From: Amoebophrya sp. A120
Lineage: Eukaryota > Sar > Dinophyceae > Syndiniales > Amoebophryaceae
Length of the DNA stretch: 64,000 nt
Assembly: GCA_905178155.1 (NCBI GenBank)
Contig: CAJINV010000001.1
Coordinates: forward strand, 1,849,904 to 1,913,903
Direction: 5' to 3'
Part shown: in pieces, positions 45,301 through 55,355 of the stretch
How positions within the stretch are numbered: the first letter of the stretch is position 1
Layout of the letters: each line of letters begins with the position of its first letter
Translations under genes and position numbers: made by a program
The notes under the pieces: model-generated
What the model was told of the DNA's origin: nothing
Databases searched by the model: none
What the model saw: only the letters and a program-made list of their open reading frames with translations

Positions 45301-48300
45301 CAAAACGCAGCCAGCTTGTCACGCATACATATTAACCAGCAAGCGATTTCCCGGTCCGACGGCCCCTCTTACTCCGGTTTTCGACGACACACGCTGTGTC
45401 GGCTGTGGGTTGTCATGCTAAATCTGAAGCATGCAGAAATCTGTGTTGCATGATTACCAAAAGTCGCCCAGTTTTGACAAAGTCGGGAGGCAGTTTCTCA
45501 TGAAGGATAGGCATGAGAAAGATCGCACAGAATCTGTCATGCTCGTTCCGGCATTCCAGACCTCATGGTCATGGCCATGGGTCATGGAAAAGCTGCATGA
45601 CAAATCGCGCATTCTTCCAGACCGAGACATTTTTACATTTGATAGACGGCGCAAAGTCGCGAAACCTGCTCTGCCCCGGACCACCATCCGGCGACGCAAC
45701 CGCAGAATGCATGTTCACGAATCCCCGCCGCACCGTGATGTTATTGGTTACACTTTGCGGCGGTTGTACTCCAAAACCTCCACGGCTGGGTCTGGAAGAG
45801 CTTGACCCCCACCCGTTCAAATCTGCCGCCTGTGGGGAAATTAGTGGGGGCGGCGGCGGGGGAACGGGCGGAACAATCGGGAACGGCCAGGCGGGGAGTC
45901 GTTTGATCAAATGTTCGAAGTTCGTCTTCGTGCTCGAAGAACTGGAACTTGATCCCGAGGAGGAACTGCGAGGTTTGTTCATCTCTGCATGTTTGCTTCC
46001 TGCGACTGGCGCCCCCGGGGGAGCGGGGAATTGCGCAGCGGTCGCCGGTGGTGGTGAAGGAGTACTGCGCGCAGGCTTTGTATCCTTGCCGTCGATGATC
46101 CGCCCGGCTTGAATGTAAAACCGGTCGGCGTTGAAGAGCTTTTCCTTCTCGCTGGCGTTTTTGCTTGTTGAAAACAACAAACCATCCGAAGGTCTGTTCA
46201 GGTCATTCTCGTCCGACAATGTTGGAGCGGGTGGACAACTGCTACGGCTTGAGCCTCGTCTCGGCGAGGCTGGGGGTTTCTCTTCTAGTGCTCCACCGGC
46301 TTTCGTTCCATCTGGAATGTCGAACAACCTCGGCGTCGACAAGTTCTCCAGCGTGTTGTGTTCTCCTTCTTTGATAGGGTCATGATCTGCAGGTGAAGGA
46401 CCGGCACAGGTTTCGTCTGCTGGTGCCATCATCTCTACCTTGCTCTTTGAAGCTGTACTTGGCTCTTTCGTTTCCGTTCGTAGCAAAGGCACCTTGTAGA
46501 AAGAGGAACTCGATGAAGAGGAGGATGACCCGGCAGCGGTCTCTGGCAAAGGTGGTCGACTCTCTTCCATATCATCAGGTGAAGATGATGTTTTTGTTTG
46601 GGCGGTTTCGTTTTTGTCAACGTGCAGCCGAGCACTTGCAATTTGTTCTTCACTTACTTCGCGCAGCTGCAACCCCGTCTGGTGGTCCGCATGCTGAGCT
46701 ACCGGCGGCGCGGCTACCACGACACTCGGCGCAACCGATGTTGTTTTTGACGACGTGGAAGAAGCAGCTTTCGAGGATCCCCGGTCCAGCTCCTGCAAGC
46801 GCTTCTGAAAATTCGGCGGCATCTTCTCCGGGCTGGACCTGGCCGACAAACCTTTTAAATATTCCCGGGCCGACCGTAGCACAACGCGCGTGTTGCTCCG
46901 TTTTGCTGTGGTGCCATCAGGATTCGTCTCCTGAGTAGGATTCTTACTGTTCTCACTTGCTGCCGCTGCCCCACGCGCCGAGATTGCGGCCGGAAGTTGT
47001 TCCTTCCGACTGGTGCTTTGTCCCCGGCCTCGGGAGCCACTAGCTTGATTGTGGCTGCTCGTGCCTCGTTTTCTCGCGGATGCTGGACGGGGACCGCCTG
47101 CTCCCGCGACCGTTTGGCGCTTGTTGTTTTCGACAAAATCTTTCGATGGGGACTTCGACGGAACCCTTGTTCCGGGGGGCCCTCGACTACCTGGTCTAGA
47201 AGAAGACGAAGAAGTTACCTTGCTCCCAGACGAAACAGTGCTCTTGTTCACAACTGTCGTCTGACCTCCTCTTCTTGCCGCACCAGAAGGTGCGCCGTAG
47301 ATGTTTTCGAGCTCCTTCGCACGCAGCTTCGCTGCCATCGTTGTAGTTCCGGAATTTGTAGTTTCCGCAGCTACTCCTGCAGTAGAGGAAGAGGACAGTG
47401 AGTTGTGCTGATGTCATCTATCACTATGAACTATCACTATCACAAAAGCCCACTTTTTGGCAAAAGTTGATTTTTTTTTGATTTTTTTTGCGGCGCATTG
47501 GGGCTCGATCCTTGTGCCTCGTATATTGTTGTTGCGATTAATGAATGATGTAGTTAGCTAGCTAGTGGTCGCTTGTGATGATTGTCATAGCTAACAGGAG
47601 AGCCGAAGGGAAGGCCGGGCCGGGCCCTCGCTCCGCAGGCGAGCTTCCGAACCCACCCTTGGTGGTGCCCGGCCTTCGCGGGTCGGCCCCTTCCGGCCCG
47701 GGGCTGGAGGCGGGCGGCCAAAAGGTGCGCGGCCATCGTCACTCTCCCACCGTGTTTGAAAAACACTATCGCGCCACTTTTTGGACCTGATCCCCAGCTT
47801 TCAGACCTGGGCTGATTTGATGCTCCGGCGGTGGCGGGTGAGCTGCCTTCCGTTCCGGGGCTGGAGGCGGGCAAAAAGTGAGGCGCAATCGCCCGTCTCA
47901 GGTCGTGTTTAAAAAAAACTATCACACCATTTTTCGGACCTGGCCGCCGAGAGCCAGTCCTCCGCGGATTTTTTTGGTTTTCAACACTGCGCGCGCAAAT
48001 TTTTTCAAGAGTTTTATAAAACCCGGAAAATCGACCATTTTGGCTGTGATAGTTTTTTTTCTGGCGATGGTCCTATGTGGGCCGTGCCGTCGTGTTTGAA
48101 AAAAACTATCACACTCACTTCCGGCACTCAAAAAAACCAACTTCACACCTTTTTGCGCTTTTTCTATAACAAATCGGCCAAAAGTGTGGTGTGATAGTTT
48201 TTTTCAGCACGAGCGAATGCTGCGAAAACAATGAAAAGCAGCTTTTTGCAAAAATGCTAATTGCGATGCTATGGCCCAGGTCAAAAAGGAACCCAAAATC

Positions 48301-49957
48301 GCCATAGCGTCGTGGCTAAAAAAAACTATCACACACAAAAAAGCGCAATTTTTGACCTCCCCGGAGAAGAGAAATCAAGGAAGATTCAAAGTGTGAGCAC
48401 TAAAAAAATTAGTGCTTGCGCCATCACCAATTTCTGCCAAAGGTCGTGGCCTTTGATGGCCTAGCCCCTGGAGGCTCCGGATGTCAGGCCTGGCCTTCGA
48501 GCCCCCAGATCCATCTGGGAGCAGGTCTGAGAGACGGGCCCTAGAAAACTCGCTCTTTACCCACCAAACCCACCAACTCCAGACCCGTCGTTAACGAGCA
48601 TGGTGGAGACACGCTTCCACGCCCTCATGGCGCTGGCTGACTGGGCCGCAACGAATGGGGCGGGAGCTCTCGCCGTCCTCAAAAATGTCCGGGATTGTGA
48701 TGGTGGTATTCGGTTGTCGGTGCTCACAGCCTGCAAGTGTCTCAACCTGCAAGCGTCTTGCCAGATCTCTCCTGTTAGCTAGGTAAATGAATCATCACAA
48801 GCGGCCACCAGTTACCTTCTGACATTCATCATTCCAAATCAATCAAAACACTACTGAGGTCTTACCTCGCCGGCGAGAAAAAAAATGAAAAAGCAATGAT
48901 GTTTTTTTGTAAAAAATAAAAAAGTTGTATTTTTGGGTCGAAAAGCGGCCTTTTTGTGATAGTGATAGTTTTTTTCAGCGCGATATACTCCTGCAGCAGA
49001 CGAAGAGGACAGTGAGTTGTGCTGATGCAATATCGCTTGATGTTTCTTGCGCCGCGTTCTCTCGGCAGAAAGGGACCGGCTTTCCACGTCTCGTTTTATC
49101 CCCAGGCTTTTAATAATATCGCCTGGTGCAACAGCACTGGCGCCTGTCGTACTAACTTGTTTCCCTGTCCCTGTCGGGCTTACTTTCGTGCGAACTTCAA
49201 ACTTAAAGTGCGACCAATCAGCCTTGGAGGTCGTGGTGGACGAGGATATGGATGCAGACGAAGCACTTGATGTTCCGCGAGCGGTATAATTAACCGGCTG
49301 CACTTCACGGTCCGATCCGTCGTTGTTCGAAATTTCTGCTCCGACCATGGCAATATCCGGACTTCTGCCGATGAGCTCGTTCTTTCCGAATAATATCGCC
49401 TCCTCCGTCGGGGAGGCCCGTTCTACCATATCGGACGTGCAAGGGCTGTGACCAGGGGGCGGGCCGCTTACCACATCGGGAGAAAAATTACGGTCGACGT
49501 AGTGATCATGCTTCTTGGAAGTAGTTACAGACGAGGTCGATGAGGCAGAAGATGCAGCTCCTGCTCTTTGTTCCGGGATATCTTCATTGTAAAACAGCAT
49601 TTTTGCACCTGGCTCTTGCTGGTGCGACACCGAAAAGTCTTCCGGCGAAAAGTATTGCTCCTCGGGAGTTCCAGTGCCACCTTCAGGTGCGGTAGCGACT
49701 GCATTTTCATCAGAGTGTCGATTTATTCCGTCGGCGAAGATGTTATTTTTGTCACCATCAACTTCGTTGGAAGTGGGTTTTGAGTCATTTTTGCTTCGGA
49801 ACATGGATTTCATCATGAAGTCAATGTCCGCGATGTTCCACGTCCCGGGAACTTCGGTCGGCGAACTCGCGTGCGCCTTCTCTTCCCATTTCCGTCGCGC
49901 GCTCCGCGCTGCTTGCAAAGAATTCAGCTCCATGTTTTTATCTTCCGTGTCCGTCAT
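39314..49957 (-). CDS. Giant disordered/coiled-coil protein (2417 aa) in ten exons plus one large intervening sequence
   Basis: Not a recognised family. Exons 49957-48986, 47371-45645, 45158-44420, 44196-44009, 43791-43747, 43591-43455, 43268-43021, 42776-42443, 42291-41067, 40952-39314. Sum 7254 nt, open throughout. Gaps in order: the large direct-repeat element, B5, GT-AG, F2, A6, GT-AG, GT-AG, GT-AG, GT-AG, F1. The first third is Ser/Pro/Lys-rich and disordered. Residues about 1250-1800 are long coiled coils (RLDLVRVQERDLKDKVDRVAQ, KKLAEFEKSNLELVKKVEAYH, LRERVDTIETSTSARIQATEE). A C-terminal Ser-rich region with short helices ends in KPKKLFRRTGLF. It is probably a structural scaffold (cytoskeleton or basal body), which is an inference. 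The start was chosen as the first ATG (AAAATGACG); upstream sequence is also open from a GTG at 50059. Joining of the first exon to the rest rests on the 42-bp in-frame repeat. Confidence 0.7.
40958..41066. mobile_element. Intervening TIR element F1 (family F), frame-neutral
   Basis: 109 bp, the shortest copy. Ends CATCCACAGAAAAAAACCC and inverted TATCCAGGAAAAAACACCC; then inverted ATCCACATCCA/TGGATGTGGAT. Exact duplication agtgg. Element plus one duplication is 114 nt (38 codons) without a stop in the gene's frame, so retention would only insert 38 residues. Confidence 0.85.
43597..43746. mobile_element. Intervening TIR element A6 (family A)
   Basis: 150 bp. Ends TATGAACTGCAAAAGTATCG and inverted TATCCTGTGCAAAAGTATCG; exact duplication tccag. 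Removal gives TRRLDELTQRLDLV in a coiled coil. A 45-50-nt micro-exon separates it from F2. Confidence 0.9.
43797..44008. mobile_element. Intervening TIR element F2 (family F)
   Basis: 212 bp. Ends TATCCAAGAAAAAAACGTTG and inverted TATCCAGGAAAAAAACATTG; exact duplication tccgt. Removal joins TTSPST to ELVGTNAMQRV. Confidence 0.88.
45164..45644. mobile_element. Intervening TIR element B5 (family B), longest copy
   Basis: 481 bp. Ends TATCAAATGTAAAAGTGTCT and inverted TATCAAATGTAAAAATGTCT, matching B3 closely; exact duplication gacgg. It is about 200 bp longer than other family B copies. Removal restores DFAPSIQSLEEQYSR. Confidence 0.88.
47372..47413. repeat. 42-bp direct repeat, left copy
   Basis: Matches 48986-49027 at 40 of 42 positions. 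On the minus strand both encode HQHNSLSSSS(A/T)AGV in the giant gene's frame. It flanks the large TIR element. Confidence 0.9.
47429..48970. mobile_element. Large TIR element forming a ~1.6-kb intervening sequence
   Basis: Terminal inverted repeats AACTATCACTATCACAAAA at 47429-47447 and, inverted, 48952-48970 (19 of 19). Internally it has further copies of AAAAAAACTATCACAC in both orientations (about 47757, 47911, 48044, 48097, 48188, 48316). It is flanked by 42-bp direct repeats (47372-47413, 48986-49027) rather than a 5-bp duplication. It has no transposase-like frame, so it is nonautonomous. GC-rich patches (47.6-47.75 kb) look like older inserted material. Confidence 0.8.
48986..49027. 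repeat. 42-bp direct repeat, right copy
   Basis: Right partner of 47372-47413 (two mismatches). Joining at equivalent positions of the two copies keeps the giant protein in frame. Confidence 0.9.
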
Positions 49958-50780
49958 TTTATTTCTTGGAAATGAAAGAACTTTATAGTTATGCTCGTCC
50001 ACCTTAAGCTCGTCTATGAAGTTTTTAAGTAATTGCTGTAAACTACAAAAACGAGACACATTTACACTCCAAACTTAAACTACTTGCGGTGCGAGCTTCA
50101 TTTTTTTTTGTACAACTACAAATAAAAGAGAAGAAGAAACTATGACGGTTACAAGACCATAATCGGACACAACGACAACATTTCCGTTTGCATCTCTCGT
50201 TTTTGCGATTGGGCCAAATTTGCGCTCAGAATTCCCAATACATCAGCGGAGCTTTGTTGCATCCAAGAACGCGAACACAGGCATCGATCTTCTCGAGCGC
50301 ATCAGTGGCAATGACACGTAAGGGTGCAGCTTTGGCAGTAGGTTGCTGCGGCTGCCTGCTGCTGCGCAGCTTCGAAGTTCCTCCTTTTTTGCAGATACAG
50401 AGACAGAACAAACGTAAAAAAAATCTGTGCGGGTAGAAGAGTTTCACATCTCAAAATATGTCAGGAGCGAGGTGGGCTGATGTGAAAGAGCTCTACAACT
50501 TTCGGTCTTCTATAAAGGCGAGCGACCAAACGTGTTGCAGTAAGTGTGAGCGGTCGGTCGACTTTCCGTGGCTGGCTATCTTCAACGTTGTGTTCTGCGG
50601 GGGGTTGCAACAGGCCGTCTGGCTCCTGGCTCGTACTGCTCTTCGATCCGGTGCAGTCATAAACAAACCCATCAGGTGAAACACAAACTTAAAATGATTG
50701 CAGTCGTGTCAAAGTGAAAAGATCCATCCGAGCGAGCAGCGGATAAAGTAAAACAAGTGCAGCGCAACAACACCATCAAT
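49958..50780. other. Intergenic, no gene seen
   Basis: Spacer between the giant gene and the CDV3-like gene. A TTTTTTTTG run at 50101 and short frames only. Confidence 0.5.
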
Positions 50781-51941
50781 CTAGTTCGCCAAGACGATTT
50801 TTTGTCTGGTGGTGTACTTAGCGATGCATTCGTTCACGTCGAAGACTCCGTAGGAAAATTTCGACGTATCACACACCGCCTTGTTCGCCGCTGCTGCTTT
50901 TTCCGCGGCCTTTTTCGCTTCCGCGGCCTTTTTCTCCGCCTCACGCTCCTCCTTCTGACGCTGCTTTTCCTGCTCCTTCTCCAGCTTCTTCTTCGTCTTC
51001 TCGTCCAGGGCCCGCTTCTCGGACGGATCCAGCTCCTTGTCGTTGTCATCCGCAACGGCGCCCGGGGCCTTGTACATCTTCGCGCCCTTTTCCTTGGCGA
51101 CCAGGGCGGGTTTGGACAGCTTCTCCTCTTCCGCTTCCGAGTCGTCGTCCACGTTCAGATTGCCGTATCGATTCTTGCTGGTTTCAATTTTCGCTTTCCC
51201 CTGCACCTGGTTCTTCTGGGTCCCAAGCTCCGGGAACTTCGTCTTCGTTACTTGACTGTGAACAAGATTTTTTGGTTCGATGCGCGTCATAATTGGAATT
51301 GCAAACGTATATTCAAGAATAAAAATGTTGCCAGCACTCGTCGACTCAAGAAATCTTATCAGAAAAAAGCAAGCGATTTGTTGCTGCAAGAAAAGAACAA
51401 AAAGTAAAAGCAATATGTTGACAAGCAGCATTTCGTCAGTACCCTGGCTGGTTGAAGGGCACCTGGTAGGCTCCGCCAGCGGCGCGCTGTTGCTTCCCAT
51501 CGACCGGTATCCTGTGCAAAAGTACCGTACTCGTAGCAATCGCAGTCATGCATCACAAATCTCCATCCCAAGGCAAAGCAGCATGACAAATTCCATTTGT
51601 CATGCTGAGCTAATTTGCATTGCAATTACTACTAGCACGATGCTTTTGTATTGCATAACCGGCTTGTCGCTCCAGGTTTTGGCTTGCTGGTTGGCGGCAG
51701 CTTCTTCCGCCTTCACCGTGGCGAGGTTGGTGGCGATGCGGGCCTTGGGCGAGACATCCGTGTCCTTCTTGACTTCCTCCTCTTTCCACTCCTTGTTATC
51801 CACCGAAGCCGTCTTCTTCAGCGCGTCCACGGTGGGGGCGGCGCCGGTAACCCCCTCGTTCAAGTTGTTGGCCTTCACGGCGACCTTCTTCTTCTTCTTG
51901 AAGAGGTCGGCCAGAGCGGATCCCTTCTTCGGCTCAGACAT
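50781..51941 (-). CDS. Small charged protein, CDV3-like
   Basis: 272 aa. Exons 51941-51658, element A7, 51502-51443, GT-AG intron (GTACTG...CACAG), 51255-50781; sum 819 nt, ATG 51941. The N-terminus MSEPKKGSALADLFKKKKK, then DNKEWKEEEVKK, and a later TKFPELGT segment recall the order in animal and plant CDV3/H41 proteins (FFAKRDKKKKK, DEWKE, FPSL). That similarity is from memory and weak. A highly charged helix follows (about 190-245: EKRALDEKTKKKLEKEQEKQRQKEEREAEKKAAEAKK). Removal of A7 gives DKPVDGKQQRAAGGAYQVPF. A cytosolic RNA- or ribosome-associated role is possible. Confidence 0.7.
51508..51657. mobile_element. Intervening TIR element A7 (family A)
   Basis: 150 bp. Ends TATCCTGTGCAAAAGTACCG and inverted TATGCAATACAAAAGCATCG; exact duplication accgg. 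Same internal AATTTGTCATGCTGAGCTAA core as A6. Confidence 0.9.
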
Positions 51942-52740
51942 TTTTTTTGATGACTTTTTTTCGGTGTCGATAGCGGTACTGAATCGAAAATTTAAGCTCT
52001 TCTTCTATGTATAGAAATGATGTTCTATCTTCGTAGACGTAACGGCTTGGCTACACAATCTAGTTGCAAGAATACCGCTGATGTGTAGGCTGGGAAGGAA
52101 GGTTGTCGAGATATAATATGTTTACTTTTGCCCGTGTACTAGACTTTATGACTCGACGGCGGAGAAGATTGCGGATCTTCGATCATTTCCAGAATGTGTT
52201 AGAATTCAATTGTTGCTTGCTGATTCTGCAAGAAGTGAGTCTTATGTTCGGAGAACTGATTTCGATCTTCTTGTGCGACTCTAAAAGTAATAAAGTAGTC
52301 ACAACAGGGGAACATTCTCGAAACGTCAGGCCTTTCTGAGGCTCTGACGCCGTGGTTCTTCTGGTTTGCGGAAGACGCAGTGGCATTTCCCTTCCGTTTT
52401 ATTTTTTTTTACGAACAACGTTATATATTGAATGAAAGAACTAGAAGCCGCAACAAGAGCTTCCGTTTTGCTTTTTTTTACGAACAACGTTATATATTGA
52501 ATGTGAAGAACCATGTTCATTTTTTGTTCGCTATGAAGTCGTCGATGCATCATTTGAAGACCTCCTCCTGTAGCTATCTAAGTATCAGAGGAAAGCACGG
52601 TAGCTGTAGAGCCAACCCCATCACCAGCTGCAGTCGGAAGGGACGACTGTACTTACCGCAGATCGTAGTTGGTTCCAACAGTTGTATCTTCAGCGTCACC
52701 TCCTGCCGAGGTGGAAGTACCTCCGTATGACGCTTCACTA
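51942..52740. other. Intergenic with 71-bp tandem duplication
   Basis: 52388-52505 holds two copies, about 71 bp apart, of CTTCCGTTTT plus a T-run and ACGAACAACGTTATATATTG. No gene seen. Confidence 0.6.
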
Positions 52741-53781
52741 CTAGCACAGCAGGTTTTCGTTGTCCTCGTCCAATGTCCGGGAGACCGATTCGAAAAACTT
52801 CTTCGCCAGCGTGTAGTACTCAAAGGCGTCCTATGCAATACAAATTTCCCGCACATGTACAAAATGCACGACAAATTTTGCTACCTTGGAGCTGTGTCAA
52901 ACTTGTCATGCTGACTAAGATTGAAGGGAAGTTTTGTCATGCAGAAACAGCATTTGTACGTGTACGGGAACTTATTTACTGTGGATACGTCCAAATTTTC
53001 CAAAAACAGCTCGTCCGCTTCGTCCATCGTCACGGGTTCCAACCCGATGTCCGCCGATATCACGTCCAGCGCTTTTTTCAAGTCTTATCGCAAGAAAAAA
53101 CTGTTTCACTGTAAACTTGTAATGCCGAAACTGCATCTCAGAAGTGTTTGTCTTGCTACACATGCAAGACAGGCGACTTTTAGCTGTGTTTTCCCTTAGG
53201 AACCTTGCATGGCAAGTTTTCCCTGTCATGTGTAACGAACTTGTCATGCCAAACTTGCAAAATCCTTACAGTGAAACACTTTTTTCGTACAATAAGTCTG
53301 CTGCTGTTTTCAATGCATTGCCCTGCTGCTCGTACCCCTTTTGGCACAAATCGTGGAAACTTCCCTGATCCAACAATAAAGACTTCAGTTTTTGCAAGAT
53401 CTCCAAAAACTCCTCGTCCGCTTGATCCAGGGCCTCCAGGCCCGCGGTCAACTCCGCCATGGCGTCCGCCATTTCCCGCTCGCACTGGGCCGCAGTCAGC
53501 CCGTTGTGCCCCGGGATGATCGTGTTCCCGTTGACACCCGGTTGGCAGGAAACCATAGCGGACAGCTGGTCCGCGGAGATGGGCGGTGCGTTCACGGAAG
53601 TAGTTGTAGCGTTCGCGGCCGTGGTGATGTCCTGCGGCTCCTGTGCATCTCGTGTTTGCGTATCCTGGTCAATGCCTGCTTCCGGTATAGCCTCAGCATC
53701 GGCACTGGCGTCGACGGGTTGGAGCGGCGCGCCGGTGTAGGTCACTGGGCGATTTCCTTTCTCCTCGGACATGCCGCCCAT
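52741..53781 (-). CDS. Unknown helical protein, 221 aa
   Basis: Not recognised. ATG 53781; exons 53781-53295, 53080-52988, 52826-52741; the gaps are elements E1 and E2. Sum 666 nt. The N-terminal 60 residues are acidic and disordered. A helical part follows (CEREMADAMAELTAGLEALDQADEEFLEILQKLK, KTAADLKKALDVISADIGLEPVTMDEADELFLENLDAFEYYTLAKKFFESVSRTLDE). All its interruptions are TIR elements; it has no conventional intron. Confidence 0.75.
52832..52987. mobile_element. Intervening TIR element E2
   Basis: 156 bp. Ends TATGCAATACAAATTTCCCG and inverted TATCCACAGTAAATAAGTTC, followed by inverted CCCGCACATGTACAAAATGC/GCATTTGTACGTGTACGGG. Exact duplication cgtcc. Removal restores LFLENLDAFEYYTL. 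Confidence 0.85.
53086..53294. mobile_element. Intervening TIR element E1
   Basis: 209 bp. Ends TATCGCAAGAAAAAACTG and inverted TATTGTACGAAAAAAGTG, extended by TTTCACTGTAA/TTACAGTGAAA. Exact duplication agtct. Removal restores KTAADLKKALDV. Confidence 0.88.
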
Positions 53782-55355
53782 AGTGTAGCAAATTCAAAGG
53801 AAAAACAGCAGTGACCCTCGTCGTGCACGACTGGCATGAAACAACAGCAGTTGTAGTTGGTTCTTTCTTTGGTTTTTATCAACGCCGTGGTGGCCGCCCG
53901 AACATAAGTCGTGAGGCAAAGATGGATTTATTACTCTTTTTTTTATCCACACTTGGAGATTTTTGACTAGTACCAACGAGCTAGAGATGTATCTCTTGCA
54001 TCTTTTGTTTCATTATGCAAATGCTTTGCGACTTCATCTTCTGGTCGGTTTTAACATTCGAAAAAACTGGAGACACAGGGTGAAAAAAATGGAGGGAACT
54101 GAGTCTGGAATTCTTGTGGTGAAGCAAAAATTCAAAGTATGACGATGACCTGCATCGTGAGATGAAAAAAAACATCTTCATCTTCTTCATCACGCAAAGC
54201 GATAGGCATCCACCACTACTATGTAAAAATCGCTTTACTGTCCTCCTTGAACAGCAACAGTAATGCAGGTCAAGAACCACGAAGACGAACACGCTTGTCA
54301 CGCATTCTGCTGCAAGTAGGTTTTAGAGTTTTATTTCAAAATTCGTTCCCCACAAAGCGTTTTTTTCGTTCAAGTCAACTGCGTCGTCAAATGCTGCATT
54401 ATCCTATTTGCGTCAATAGTTCAATAAAATTGTCAATATCAAATCGAAATTGTATTTCTTTGATGTAAAACAAGCGCTGTCATTTTCTGCTCCTCGATCA
54501 CGATCTGTTTCTTTCCGTTGCACTTGTCACACGAGCTCGCTGCAGCTGCGGCCGTGTAGTTCTACTTGCACTGCAAGTGCAACTGTGTCCCCTAGTCTTT
54601 TTTGTTCTCCTTGCTCTACTATCGTTAGACGCCTCACCACATCCGTTTTGGCTTTCGGTTGTTCCTCTAATTGGTCATCTCGGAGCGGATGGCGATGGTG
54701 TTCTAGCACACATTCAGAGACAAGGTGGGGCTCGTTGAGTGGCGCGTGCCGCACGGCACGCCCCTCCTTCGAGTTCCACCAGCGATGTATGTTGACTACA
54801 ACATCTTCTATCGGGTAGTGAGTTTCTTTGTTCCTCTCGGTGGTTTCATCGACGTCCGTACTACAACTACACTCATTCTCATTCACCTATGCCTCTTTCT
54901 AAAAATACTTTTTATTCTTCACACGGTCGGCAAAGGCAAACACTTCTCTCGTTTCTCGTGGCCACTGAAATCATTTACGGTGGGGTGGCCATCAAAAATG
55001 TAAACAATAAACAGTTTAGGATAAAGCAGCTTGATGTCAACATGGGAAGGAGGCGGAGACCTGTTCCTCTCACGACTGGTCTGATTTCAGGTTGAGTTGA
55101 TGTTAAAATTTCTGCTATGCTATTGCTGATGAAAAATTTCACGAAGGTAGATGCTGGTGCCGCTGGGTACTTCTTGTTACTTGAGGAGGTTTGGGTTCTT
55201 GGTACAAGGGGGTACAACATAAAAGTTGTGATAGAAGTGAGCTAGAAGGAGTCCTTGATGAAGCGTTTAGCTCAACAAACACAAAGCTTTGTTGAAGCCA
55301 GGCAGAGGACGAAGCACCGTGCACCGACACCATCTTCTTTGTTTGTTGTCCAGTT
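53782..55355. other. Intergenic, no supported gene
   Basis: 1.6 kb. Minus and plus frames around 54450-54890 lack recognisable features. Poly-T tracts near 53937 and 54361. Confidence 0.5.

Noticed and set aside
45776-45800. GGCTGGGTCTGGAAGAG, resembling a family B end
   Set aside because: It lies in open coding sequence with no partner inverse or duplication nearby; taken as a chance match.
52388-52505. Possible CRISPR-like repeat pair
   Set aside because: Only two 71-bp-spaced copies with A/T-rich sequence; a simple tandem duplication in a eukaryotic spacer.
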